From: an uncultured Lachnospiraceae bacterium
GTDB taxonomy: Bacteria; Bacillota_A; Clostridia; Lachnospirales; Lachnospiraceae
NCBI GenBank assembly: GCA_947302185.1
Contig: CAMYVI010000037.1
Location: 1 to 14,095, forward strand
DNA length: 14,095 bases
Reading direction: 5' to 3'
A program made the position numbers and the translations under genes. The stretch's first letter is position 1; every line of letters begins with the position of its first letter. This document shows, one piece after another, positions 1 through 7,420 of this stretch. The notes beneath the pieces were generated by a model. It made no database searches. It was not told the origin of the DNA and saw only the letters and a program-made list of their open reading frames with translations.

Positions 1-878
1 AGCTCTGTCATATACTTCCAGCCCAGCGCTTCAGCCTTGCTGACATCCAGAAGTTTTCTGGGCGTTCCGTTCGGCCTTGTGGTATCCCAACGGATTTCTC
101 CGTCATAACCGATGACCTTCGCTACGAGCTCTGTCAGTTCTTTGATGCTGAGTTCTTTTCCGGTCCCGGCGTTCACCGTCTCATTTCCGCTGTAATTATT
201 CATAAGGAAAACGCACAGGTTCGCCAGATCATCGACATACAGGAACTCTCTCAGCGGACTTCCGTCACCCCAGCATGTAACATACGGAAGATTCTCCTCT
301 TTAGCTTCATGGAAGCGGCGGATCAGAGCCGGAAGCACATGGCTGTGAGTCGGATGATAGTTATCGTTCGGACCGTACAGGTTAGTCGGCATAACGGAAA
401 TAAAGTCCGTACCGTACTGCCTGTTCAGGAACTCACAGTATTTGAGACCGGAGATTTTGGCGAGAGCATATGCTTCATTTGTCTTCTCCAGCTCACCGGT
501 CAGAAGGCAGCTCTCTTTCATAGGCTGCCTGGCCAGACGCGGATAAATGCAGGAACTCCCGAGGAACTCAAGCTTCTTGCAGCCGTTCTGCCATGCACTG
601 TGGATAACGTTCATCTCGAGAATCATATTGATATACATAAAGTCAGCGAGCGCCTCGGAGTTGGCTACAATACCGCCTACTTTGGCCGCTGCGAGGAACA
701 CATACTCCGGTTTTTCTTCCTTGAAGAATCTTTCAACGTCTTCCTGACGGCAGAGATCGAGTTCGGAGTGCGTGCGGGTTATGATATTGGTATACCCCTG
801 TCTTTCAAGTTCTCGTACAATTGCCGATCCGACCATCCCTCTGTGACCGGCTACATAGATTTTGGAATTTTTCTCCAT
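1..878 (-). CDS. fcl: GDP-L-fucose synthase (partial, 3' end outside window)
   Basis: An open frame runs from the ATG at 878 to the window edge with no stop, giving 292 residues; the family is usually about 310-320, so roughly the last 20-30 are missing. This SDR-type epimerase/reductase converts GDP-4-keto-6-deoxy-D-mannose to GDP-L-fucose with NADPH in the cytoplasm. Visible features are the dinucleotide-binding GHRGMVG (residues 11-17), SSCIYP (108-113), the YALAK catalytic Tyr-Lys pair (Y137, K141), C110 and H180. These sit one residue off the E. coli enzyme's S107/C109/Y136/K140/H179. Further on are NLYGP (166-170) and the [10 protein letters not shown] signature (210-219). AAAGGA lies just upstream of the ATG. 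It follows gmd by 34 bases, so the two are almost certainly cotranscribed and catalyse consecutive steps. Identification is secure. Confidence 0.95.
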   Translation of the reverse strand, partial: MEKNSKIYVAGHRGMVGSAIVRELERQGYTNIITRTHSELDLCRQEDVERFFKEEKPEYVFLAAAKVGGIVANSEALADFMYINMILEMNVIHSAWQNGCKKLEFLGSSCIYPRLARQPMKESCLLTGELEKTNEAYALAKISGLKYCEFLNRQYGTDFISVMPTNLYGPNDNYHPTHSHVLPALIRRFHEAKEENLPYVTCWGDGSPLREFLYVDDLANLCVFLMNNYSGNETVNAGTGKELSIKELTELVAKVIGYDGEIRWDTTRPNGTPRKLLDVSKAEALGWKYMTE

Positions 879-912
879 TATTGATCCTTTCAATTCTTTA
901 TGCCCTGGGTAA

Positions 913-1968
913 TCAGACCGTATCGGCTTCTCTCACAGCTCTCTCACGTTTTGCAAGAGCCCTGTCGTGCCGGGCCATAATTCTTACAAGCTCTTCATAG
1001 CTTGTTTTCTGCGGATCCCAGCCAAGTATTGTCTTCGCCTTGGTCGGGTCTCCCCACAGATTGTCAACATCCGTCGGGCGGAACCACTTCGGGTTGATAG
1101 ACACCAGCATCTTCCCGGTATCGGCGTCATAACCTTTCTCGTCAACGCCTTCGCCTTCCCAGCGGATCGTCATGCCGTTTGCCGCAAATGCCTTCTCGGT
1201 AAAGTCGCGTACGGTATGCTGTTCACCCGTTGCGATAACGAAATCATCCGGCGTATCCTGCTGAAGAATCAGCCACATGCATTCAACATAGTCTTTCGCG
1301 TATCCCCAGTCACGCAGAGAGTCCATATTGCCGAGTTCCAGATGATCCTGAATACCCTCAGCTATGCGGCCTGCTGCAAGTGTAATTTTCCGGGTGACAA
1401 AATTCTCGCCCCGGCGTTCGGACTCATGATTAAAGAGAATGCCGTTCACGGCGAACATTCCGTAGGCTTCACGATACTCCTTAACGATCCAATAGCCGTA
1501 TTGTTTCGCAACTGCGTACGGACTGTAAGGATGGAACGGGGTAGTCTCACGCTGCGGTACTTCTTCCACCTTTCCGAAAAGTTCCGATGTCGAAGCCTGA
1601 TATATTCTTGCCTTTTTCGTCAGACCGAGAATGCGGACCGCCTCAAGAATACGAAGCACTCCGAGCGCATCGACATCACCGGAATACTCCGGGACATCAA
1701 AAGAGACCTGAACATGGGACTGCGCTGCAAGGTTATATATTTCATCCGGCTGCACCAGCCCGATAATGCGGATCAGCGAAGAAGAATCTGACAGATCGCC
1801 GTCATGCAGCCTGATAGCTCCCCTCTCAATCAGGTGATCGATGCGGGCCGTGTTCGAAATGGAAGCTCGACGTGTAATGCCGTGTACCTCATATCCCTTC
1901 TCAAGCAGGAACTCAGCAAGATACGATCCATCCTGACCGGTTATTCCCGTAATTAACGCTTTCTTCAT
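913..1968 (-). CDS. gmd: GDP-mannose 4,6-dehydratase
   Basis: This 351-residue SDR-family enzyme converts GDP-D-mannose to GDP-4-keto-6-deoxy-D-mannose using bound NADP, the first step of GDP-L-fucose synthesis. Visible features are the N-terminal Rossmann motif [10 protein letters not shown] (residues 8-17), RRAS (33-36), the catalytic block STSELFGK with T127 and E129, and YSPYAVAK with Y151 and K155. Each is five residues earlier than the E. coli T132/E134/Y156/K160, as expected for a slightly shorter N-terminus. [15 protein letters not shown] (180-194) is the family's substrate-binding segment. Length is normal. The start is fixed by a strong AAAGGAGGAG site immediately before the ATG. 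It is the first gene of its transcription unit, preceded by a 226-bp gap with a good promoter and a structured leader, and is followed by fcl 34 bases later. Confidence 0.97.
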   Translation of the reverse strand: MKKALITGITGQDGSYLAEFLLEKGYEVHGITRRASISNTARIDHLIERGAIRLHDGDLSDSSSLIRIIGLVQPDEIYNLAAQSHVQVSFDVPEYSGDVDALGVLRILEAVRILGLTKKARIYQASTSELFGKVEEVPQRETTPFHPYSPYAVAKQYGYWIVKEYREAYGMFAVNGILFNHESERRGENFVTRKITLAAGRIAEGIQDHLELGNMDSLRDWGYAKDYVECMWLILQQDTPDDFVIATGEQHTVRDFTEKAFAANGMTIRWEGEGVDEKGYDADTGKMLVSINPKWFRPTDVDNLWGDPTKAKTILGWDPQKTSYEELVRIMARHDRALAKRERAVREADTV

Positions 1969-2074
1969 TTACTCCTCCTTTGTAATCTATATAGCCGCTA
2001 TACATTCTAGGTATAATGCTCTTCTGTATGCGGGAAGTTTTGGTTCATAAAAACACTTATTGAATAATACATGG

Positions 2075-2130
2075 TTAAGACGCCAAAAGCCGATTACGGA
2101 TTGTACCGTGCTTACGCACTCCCGCAATCC
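2075..2130 (-). promoter_or_regulatory. Leader element copy A: hairpin plus conserved core, upstream of gmd
   Basis: On the minus strand this reads as a hairpin followed by a conserved core. The hairpin has an outer stem GGATTG/CAATCC (2130-2125 with 2103-2098). An asymmetric internal loop containing CGGGA separates it from an inner stem GTGC/GCAC closed by GTAA, which as RNA is a GNRA tetraloop. The core (2096-2075, plus-strand TTAAGACGC, CAAAAGC, CGATTA) is shared with two copies near 9000. The predicted transcription start from the promoter at 2136-2164 falls at the first base of the hairpin, so the element would be the 5' end of the gmd-fcl mRNA, ending about 105 bases before the gmd ATG. 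Repetition and pairing are seen directly; a role in regulation or antitermination is inference. Confidence 0.7.
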
Positions 2131-2135
2131 TGTTA

Positions 2136-2164
2136 ATCATACATGGTATCGAAGTATATGTCAA
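2136..2164 (-). promoter_or_regulatory. Sigma-A promoter for gmd-fcl
   Basis: On the minus strand the -35 box TTGACA (2164-2159) is a perfect consensus match. A 17-bp spacer follows, then the -10 box TATGAT (2141-2136), one mismatch from TATAAT. It starts about 31 bases after the stop of the polymerase gene and points at gmd. Transcription should begin near 2129-2130, the 5' base of the leader hairpin. It is the best promoter-like sequence I see in the window. Confidence 0.8.
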
Positions 2165-2194
2165 AGGTAGTTGTACCGTATTATCATAATCGAA

Positions 2195-3511
2195 TCAAGT
2201 CGTCACATGAAGTCCGAGGCTCTTTCTCTTTCGGGATCGTATCCTTCTGGCCCTTCCTGCGGTGGTGGGCGGCAGAGAATTCTGAAAAGCGGTCAGCATG
2301 GCAGGAAAAAGGAGAAGCCACTGCATATCGACCTCATTCATCATACCGATGAACATGATACCGAAGAATCCCGCAAACAGGATACAATCACTGGTCTCAT
2401 GGCCGCGGGTAATCCTCAGAATCAGGGAAACGAACAATCCCAGACCGACCGCACCGTAATTCAGCAGTATTTTCAAAATCAGATTATACGTATAATCCGT
2501 ATGGACCCATTCCTTATTTATTCGGACATGGGCCATAACGCTTTCCTCGCCGTGACCGAAAACGGGATTCTGCGCGATGGCCTTCATATTGGCGCCCCAG
2601 ATCAGTGTCCTGCCGGTAAATGTGACCGTCTTGTGGAATACATTTACGATCAGCTCCTTCATTCCGGGGATACTCTGACCGGTAAGAATAATGAGGTTCA
2701 TGACCAGGATCAGTATAAATATGCTCTTGACCCCGATCGATCCTCTCTGCGTCTTTTCGCAATACAGATAATATGCGACCAGCGCAACGGCTGCGAGAAA
2801 CGCCACAAATCCCGTGCTGGATCCTCCCAGAAATTCCAGGCTCTCCTCACCGCTCATCAGAATACTGAATGTTACCATGAACACCAGCATATAAAATGCC
2901 CTGGTCCTTCTGACCGTGTAGTAGTAATAAGCCGCTATGGTGATAAAAAGAATCATATAAAGCGGAATATTATTCTTGGAGCCGAAAAGCCACTGGGCGC
3001 GTTCCACCGCGGAACCTGCGGCAGATCTGATAATTCCTCCCGGAAACAGAAGAAGGGAGAGAAAATTGGCTGTGATGTAAAATGCACACACGTGATAAAG
3101 AATACCGAAACCGCGTTTCTTTCTGTCAAAAGTCCATCTTACAAGAAAGAAGCTCTCAAATGCCGGCAGCAGATTTCGTCTCGCCAAAAGAGCGAATTCG
3201 CCGGGTGTCTTAATAAGAAGAATTATGATGCAGTACCCCAAAAAGGTGAGGAACAGCATCACATCTGTCTTGAACGGAAAGTCATTTTTCCGGCGTATGA
3301 ACAGGAAAAGAAACGCTGCGTAACCAAGCAGATTCACTGCGTGGGAGGCGGCCGAAGTTATTCGCGCGACAACAGGGGGCAGAAAAAATGCAGCCCATGC
3401 TATCAAAAGCGCCCAGTCTTCTATTGTAAGATCCCGTCTTATCTTCTTTTCCATTGCGTAATCTCTTTTATCTGCAAATCTCCCGGCCGATACCGAATGC
3501 CGGAAAACCAT
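2195..3511 (-). CDS. Wzy-type polysaccharide polymerase / O-antigen ligase family membrane protein
   Basis: A polytopic inner-membrane protein of 438 residues, with about ten or more hydrophobic segments. It is the likely polymerase joining lipid-linked repeat units on the outer face of the membrane. The best marker is residues 298-321, TFTGRTLIWG...NPVFGHG, which matches the 'GRt-iW...nPl-G-G' segment of the O-antigen ligase/Wzy superfamily. A hydrophilic stretch with H321-like and HTDY residues (337-340) follows, as in the catalytic external loop. The C-terminus is highly basic (420-431). The ATG at 3511 lies six bases after the flippase stop but has a poor ribosome site; the ATG at 3454 (MEKKIRRDL) has a weak AAGAGA site and gives a more typical short charged N-terminus, so the true start is uncertain. 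It is the last gene of its block. Wzy proteins are poorly conserved, so the linkage made cannot be read. Confidence 0.85.
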   Translation of the reverse strand: MVFRHSVSAGRFADKRDYAMEKKIRRDLTIEDWALLIAWAAFFLPPVVARITSAASHAVNLLGYAAFLFLFIRRKNDFPFKTDVMLFLTFLGYCIIILLIKTPGEFALLARRNLLPAFESFFLVRWTFDRKKRGFGILYHVCAFYITANFLSLLLFPGGIIRSAAGSAVERAQWLFGSKNNIPLYMILFITIAAYYYYTVRRTRAFYMLVFMVTFSILMSGEESLEFLGGSSTGFVAFLAAVALVAYYLYCEKTQRGSIGVKSIFILILVMNLIILTGQSIPGMKELIVNVFHKTVTFTGRTLIWGANMKAIAQNPVFGHGEESVMAHVRINKEWVHTDYTYNLILKILLNYGAVGLGLFVSLILRITRGHETSDCILFAGFFGIMFIGMMNEVDMQWLLLFPAMLTAFQNSLPPTTAGRARRIRSRKRKSLGLHVTT

Positions 3512-3517
3512 ACCGTT

Positions 3518-4954
3518 TTATTTCCGTTTTAAGAGCATTTCCTTATTCTTCGTGAAAAGAACATATACGATCACCGCCAGCACAGCACAGATCACATATC
3601 TCAACAATCTGTACGGATACAGGAACAGCACGACCACCATGGCAGCCAGCATGAACAGTGAGAACACTACAATAAACTTCATATCGAAAAGGGCGCCGAC
3701 GAGATTATGTTCTCTTGCGACTCGTCTCTGGAAAATGTAATGTGCCAGGGAATACAGAATATAACAGAACAGTGTGGTATAGCCGGCTGCATAATATCCG
3801 TAAATCTTAATGAAAATATAATTCAAAATGATATTTGCCACTGCTCCCGCACACGATGCAATCATAACGAAACCGGTCTTTTCATAATAGAATTCGACCG
3901 TGCTGAACAGAGGATACAGGAATTTGAAATATATTGCACACGCAACCGGCGGAATGACCCAGATTGCGTCCCGATAATCTTCCGACGCAAATACCGCGAT
4001 GATTTCCGGGCCGAGCGCCATCGCGCCGACACAGGCAAACCCGACCAAAGAGACCGTAATGCGGGAGTATTTCCGGACCCCGTCGCACTCGCCGCTCTTA
4101 ATACTTTTATACATGTAAGGCGTAAATGAATTATTGATAGCCGTAATGACGATCTGCATTATTGACGCCACATTATATGCGACAGCATAGACAGCCGCTT
4201 CTCCCTTTCCGATCATTTTATTGATCATGATCCGGTCAGCCTGATTAAGAATCTGACTGGACAGATAATGCGGAATAAGCGGAATGTTGAAAACCAGCGC
4301 AAAACGCCAGTAATCTCTTATATAAAAGACCTTGCCCTTTACCATATTATAGATGTAGAAGACAAGACCGATACATACCTGTACAAATACATAAGACAGG
4401 ACACGCGCCTCGGCCTTATACTGCGTATTCAGCACGGCTATGACCCCGAGCAGGGGGCTTCCGAATGCCATGATCAGCGTGACGATGACCAGCTTTCTGT
4501 ACTTGTAATCATAACGCTCCTTGGCGGCCCAGAAGTTGAACGCCGGAACAAAAAACAGCTCGATGAACATAGCGTAAACATACAGAGATGAGAGATTCAT
4601 CTTGTCGTTCCAGAATTCAGGAGCTATGAGATATACAACGAACAGGACCGCGGTCAGGACAGTCGTGAGACCGGTCATACTGGATGTAAACCGCTCCCTG
4701 TCTTTCGGGTACTTCGTCATTCCGTTATTGAAAACGCCGTAGTAAAGATTCAGCGTCGCAAATATGGAAATGATCTGATACCAGGCCTGATAATTCGTAT
4801 ATTCGCCGTACTCCGCCGTCGTCATGAGACGCGTGAAAATCGGCATTGAAATAAGGGAAATTCCCTTCTGTATTATATTACAAATCGTAAACCACAAAGA
4901 AGCTTTTACCGGAGCCGGTATTTTGCGGTATTTATCAAGCAGTTTATTAGACAT
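3518..4954 (-). CDS. Wzx-type oligosaccharide flippase (second of two)
   Basis: A protein of about 478 residues with some 12-14 membrane segments, of the MOP/polysaccharide biosynthesis exporter superfamily. It should flip undecaprenyl-linked repeat units to the outer face. The N-terminus KASLWFTICNIIQKGISLISMPIFTRLMTT..EYG is characteristic of Wzx/RfbX-like proteins. Two starts compete. The ATG at 4954 overlaps the upstream stop as TAATG, suggesting translational coupling, and starts the protein where I would expect from relatives (MSNKLLDKYRKIP). A TTG at 4984 is in the same frame, ten residues longer, and has a strong AAGGAGG only four bases upstream. I chose 4954 on resemblance to family N-termini. 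The polymerase gene follows within 6 bases. It differs in sequence from the flippase at 10254-11705. Confidence 0.9.
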   Translation of the reverse strand: MSNKLLDKYRKIPAPVKASLWFTICNIIQKGISLISMPIFTRLMTTAEYGEYTNYQAWYQIISIFATLNLYYGVFNNGMTKYPKDRERFTSSMTGLTTVLTAVLFVVYLIAPEFWNDKMNLSSLYVYAMFIELFFVPAFNFWAAKERYDYKYRKLVIVTLIMAFGSPLLGVIAVLNTQYKAEARVLSYVFVQVCIGLVFYIYNMVKGKVFYIRDYWRFALVFNIPLIPHYLSSQILNQADRIMINKMIGKGEAAVYAVAYNVASIMQIVITAINNSFTPYMYKSIKSGECDGVRKYSRITVSLVGFACVGAMALGPEIIAVFASEDYRDAIWVIPPVACAIYFKFLYPLFSTVEFYYEKTGFVMIASCAGAVANIILNYIFIKIYGYYAAGYTTLFCYILYSLAHYIFQRRVAREHNLVGALFDMKFIVVFSLFMLAAMVVVLFLYPYRLLRYVICAVLAVIVYVLFTKNKEMLLKRK

Positions 4955-6525
4955 TATCTGATTCTGCCCACTATCAGCAGACAATAATCCTCCTTATTCT
5001 TTATATCTCCTGATTCCATAAGGCTGAAAGCCACCGGGTCCCCGTCCTCTGCTGTCTCTGTTTCCTGCCCGTTCCCGAATTCTTTTATCAGAAGAATATC
5101 GAAAAATTCCCTGAAAATGCGGATAAACTCCTGTCCGTCTTCAACTCCGCTGTCAGTCATTTTCCTGATATACCTCTCAGGCGCGGGTCTGTACGGATAG
5201 TAAGTGACTGCGACATACCTTCCCGCCATTTTTCTCAGCGAATTGAGAAGTGAATCTATTCTGTACTGCTGTACAGAGAAAACGTTATGTGTAATATCCG
5301 CACATGTTGCCAGATCTGCCGTCACACTCTTTCTGGAATCCGGATCGCAGCCATACAGGTAGTGGAATCCGAATACATTTCCCGGAATCTTCTCTCTCTC
5401 AAAAAGCGCCGAAGCCATATCACAGTTCTCATCATCTGTCTCACAGCAGGTGACTTTGCAGCCGAATTCTTTATACATCCCGACGGACATGTGACCTGCT
5501 GTTCCTCCGACATCGACGGCAGATACCGGTATAATTCCGCTCTCCCTGACAGCCTCTGCGATACGTTCTGTATCTCTCTCATACGGATTGCTGCCGGTTC
5601 GCGTCTCAGCCGGGAAGAGAGCATCGACGTACTCGGGTCTTACATCCCAGCAATCGAACATCCTGTGAATTATTCTGCTTATCACAGCAGAACTCCGATA
5701 TCTGTGGAATCTCCTGAATTTACGAAGTGCGAGCCGATATTCCTCAGTCAGATCATCATAATATCTAGGCGTCAGCCAGATCATATTGGTGGCTTCATCA
5801 TATGTCTGATTTCTGGACAGCATAAAATTCCCGAGCTGCCTGAATATACATCTGTAGCATCCCGAGAACACAATTTCTCTGTTACACACGGTCATCTGCC
5901 CTCTGTCTTTCACAAAGGAACCGATATCGGTAAACACCGGCCTGCCCATGTGAAATGTAATGTTGTTCATATGACCGTCGTGAAGGGTAAAACCTACCCT
6001 GCGCGCAATGCTCTGAATAAGACTGATCCGGATAGCGGCCTCACGAACCATGTTATAGGACCAGAGCTTGGAAGCATTCATATCTACCGTCCGGTGCCTT
6101 AAGATAATCGGATACTCATCCGTATAATACCCTGAAATCTCCGTTTCCGGAATCCACCCGTGTTCAGACAGGACCTGAAGCAATCCGGTCTTCCACAACT
6201 CTGAAAAGTCCTCGCAGCTCTCCCGATATATCCCGCGGTATATCTCTCCGTCTTTTTTGAAGACTTTACCCATTCTGTCTCCGTTAAAACTCAGGATTTC
6301 ATAATCCGTGAACAGTTCATTCTCAGGGAAAGCTGCCTTCTGTGTAATTGCACAGGTATTCATTTCCTGTACAAATTTCTCCACAAGGCTTTCATAACGG
6401 CTTCTCATCTCCTTCAGCTCTGTCTTTGAGACATGAACCGGTTTCATATGTCTCTCACGGCTTCGCTTTATATAACGCAACATGCGTGTCGCTCTTCCGG
6501 TTCTCTTTTTCAGTGACTGAAGCAT
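4954..6525 (-). CDS. Kinase-like domain fused to SAM-dependent methyltransferase
   Basis: A 523-residue, apparently soluble protein with a very basic amphipathic N-terminus (residues 1-30) that could touch the membrane. The first half carries a protein-kinase/aminoglycoside-kinase-like active site: HDGHMNN (182-188) gives a catalytic Asp183 with Asn188 five residues on, and FTDIGSF (198-204) supplies the metal-binding Asp200 of a DFG-like motif. The second half is a class I methyltransferase: DVGGTAG (338-344) is SAM motif I, Glu362 in CCETDDE is the likely ribose-binding acid, and LATCADITHN (405-414) is a post-motif. It resembles NoeA-like methyltransferases found in polysaccharide loci. 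The likely role is decorating or capping the glycan by methylation and perhaps phosphorylation, but the substrate cannot be read. The start follows GGAG eight bases upstream; an out-of-frame ATG at 6530 is too close to that site. It sits between the GT26 gene (34-base gap) and the flippase (TAATG overlap). Confidence 0.8.
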   Translation of the reverse strand: MLQSLKKRTGRATRMLRYIKRSRERHMKPVHVSKTELKEMRSRYESLVEKFVQEMNTCAITQKAAFPENELFTDYEILSFNGDRMGKVFKKDGEIYRGIYRESCEDFSELWKTGLLQVLSEHGWIPETEISGYYTDEYPIILRHRTVDMNASKLWSYNMVREAAIRISLIQSIARRVGFTLHDGHMNNITFHMGRPVFTDIGSFVKDRGQMTVCNREIVFSGCYRCIFRQLGNFMLSRNQTYDEATNMIWLTPRYYDDLTEEYRLALRKFRRFHRYRSSAVISRIIHRMFDCWDVRPEYVDALFPAETRTGSNPYERDTERIAEAVRESGIIPVSAVDVGGTAGHMSVGMYKEFGCKVTCCETDDENCDMASALFEREKIPGNVFGFHYLYGCDPDSRKSVTADLATCADITHNVFSVQQYRIDSLLNSLRKMAGRYVAVTYYPYRPAPERYIRKMTDSGVEDGQEFIRIFREFFDILLIKEFGNGQETETAEDGDPVAFSLMESGDIKNKEDYCLLIVGRIR

Positions 6526-6559
6526 CCCATTTTCTCCTTTTAATGGCGTCAGAGATTAT

Positions 6560-7342
6560 TCACTTACCCAACAAAAACGCGTGCAGGATGAACTTCGAAT
6601 TCGTCGTTACATAGCGCCGCACAAGCTTCTTCGGATTCTGCATAAGCCTGAACAGCCATTCAAGATTATGCTCCTGCATCCAGATCGGAGCCCGCTTAAT
6701 ATTGCCGGCATAAAAATCAAATGCCGCGCCGACTCCTGCCATAAGTCCCTCTACCTTTCCGCGGTGAAGGGCCATCCAGATTTCCTGCTTGGGTGCTCCG
6801 AGCCCTACCCACACAAAGTCAGGATGAGTGTCATTGATCATACGGACGACCTCATCATCCTCCTCTTCTGTCAGACGGCGGAACGGCGGGCTGTACATTC
6901 CGGCTATCTGAAGATCGGGATATTCCTTCTCGAGTCTTTCCCGCATTCTGTCAAGAGTCTCCTGAGTAGCTCCGTAAAAGAAATGGCGCAGACCTTTTTC
7001 CCCCGATACGGCAAACGCAGCTTCCATAAAAGTCGGCCCTGCGACACGCTGCATTTCGGAATATCCGCGCTTTCTTCCGATCGTAGATATGGGACCTCCG
7101 TCAGGTGCAGCGGCAAAACCGCCATTCTGAATCTTTCTGTAACGCTCATTCTCATACGCCATGACAGTCGTATGTACATTTGAAAAACAGATATAATCTC
7201 CGGAAAGATCCTTGATGTGATCGATCGTGAACTTCAGGAACTCGTCCATGTCTGTAACAACAAAATCGATTCCCATAATATTACATGTAGGGAGTGATGA
7301 CTTATCTACTTTATGTTTGAACTTTGTGTACTTACTCTCCAT
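6560..7342 (-). CDS. WecG/TagA/CpsF family (GT26) glycosyltransferase
   Basis: A 260-residue GT26 enzyme; characterised members add ManNAc or ManNAcA, or other sugars in capsule systems, to undecaprenyl-diphosphate-linked sugars at the inner membrane surface. Visible signatures are FSNVHTT (53-59), PDGGP (80-84), RVAGPTFM (99-106), FFYGAT (121-126), VWVGLGAPKQE (177-187), GVGAAFDFYAG (203-213) and RAPIWMQEHNLEWLFRL (217-233), followed by a basic C-terminal tail as in TagA, where it helps membrane binding. The ATG at 7342 has AGGGGG 11 bases upstream. A GTG at 7396 in frame would add 18 residues (a basic stretch) and lies 24 bases after the Wzz-like stop, with only AGGA upstream; either is possible. 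Exact donor sugar and linkage are unknown. Confidence 0.93.
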   Translation of the reverse strand: MESKYTKFKHKVDKSSLPTCNIMGIDFVVTDMDEFLKFTIDHIKDLSGDYICFSNVHTTVMAYENERYRKIQNGGFAAAPDGGPISTIGRKRGYSEMQRVAGPTFMEAAFAVSGEKGLRHFFYGATQETLDRMRERLEKEYPDLQIAGMYSPPFRRLTEEEDDEVVRMINDTHPDFVWVGLGAPKQEIWMALHRGKVEGLMAGVGAAFDFYAGNIKRAPIWMQEHNLEWLFRLMQNPKKLVRRYVTTNSKFILHAFLLGK

Positions 7343-7420
7343 ATTTAAATATGCCCCCTGTAAACAGTACCTCTTTTTACGCTTCTGAAAACTCACTTCA
7401 GGAAATCCTGCGGCAGCGAA

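Noticed and set aside
309..884. A 191-codon plus-strand frame opposite fcl
   Set aside because: The minus-strand reading is unmistakable GDP-fucose synthase with its catalytic residues.
967..1791. A 274-codon plus-strand frame opposite gmd
   Set aside because: gmd on the other strand has all family motifs and a strong ribosome site; this frame shows no recognisable features.
2171..3532. A 453-codon open frame on the plus strand opposite the polymerase gene
   Set aside because: Its translation is rich in Lys, Gln, His and Cys without domain character, while the opposite strand gives a clean polytopic membrane protein with a Wzy signature. It is a shadow.
5287..6102. A 271-codon plus-strand frame opposite the kinase/methyltransferase gene
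   Set aside because: No ribosome site or domain motif; the minus strand carries two recognisable domains over the same bases.
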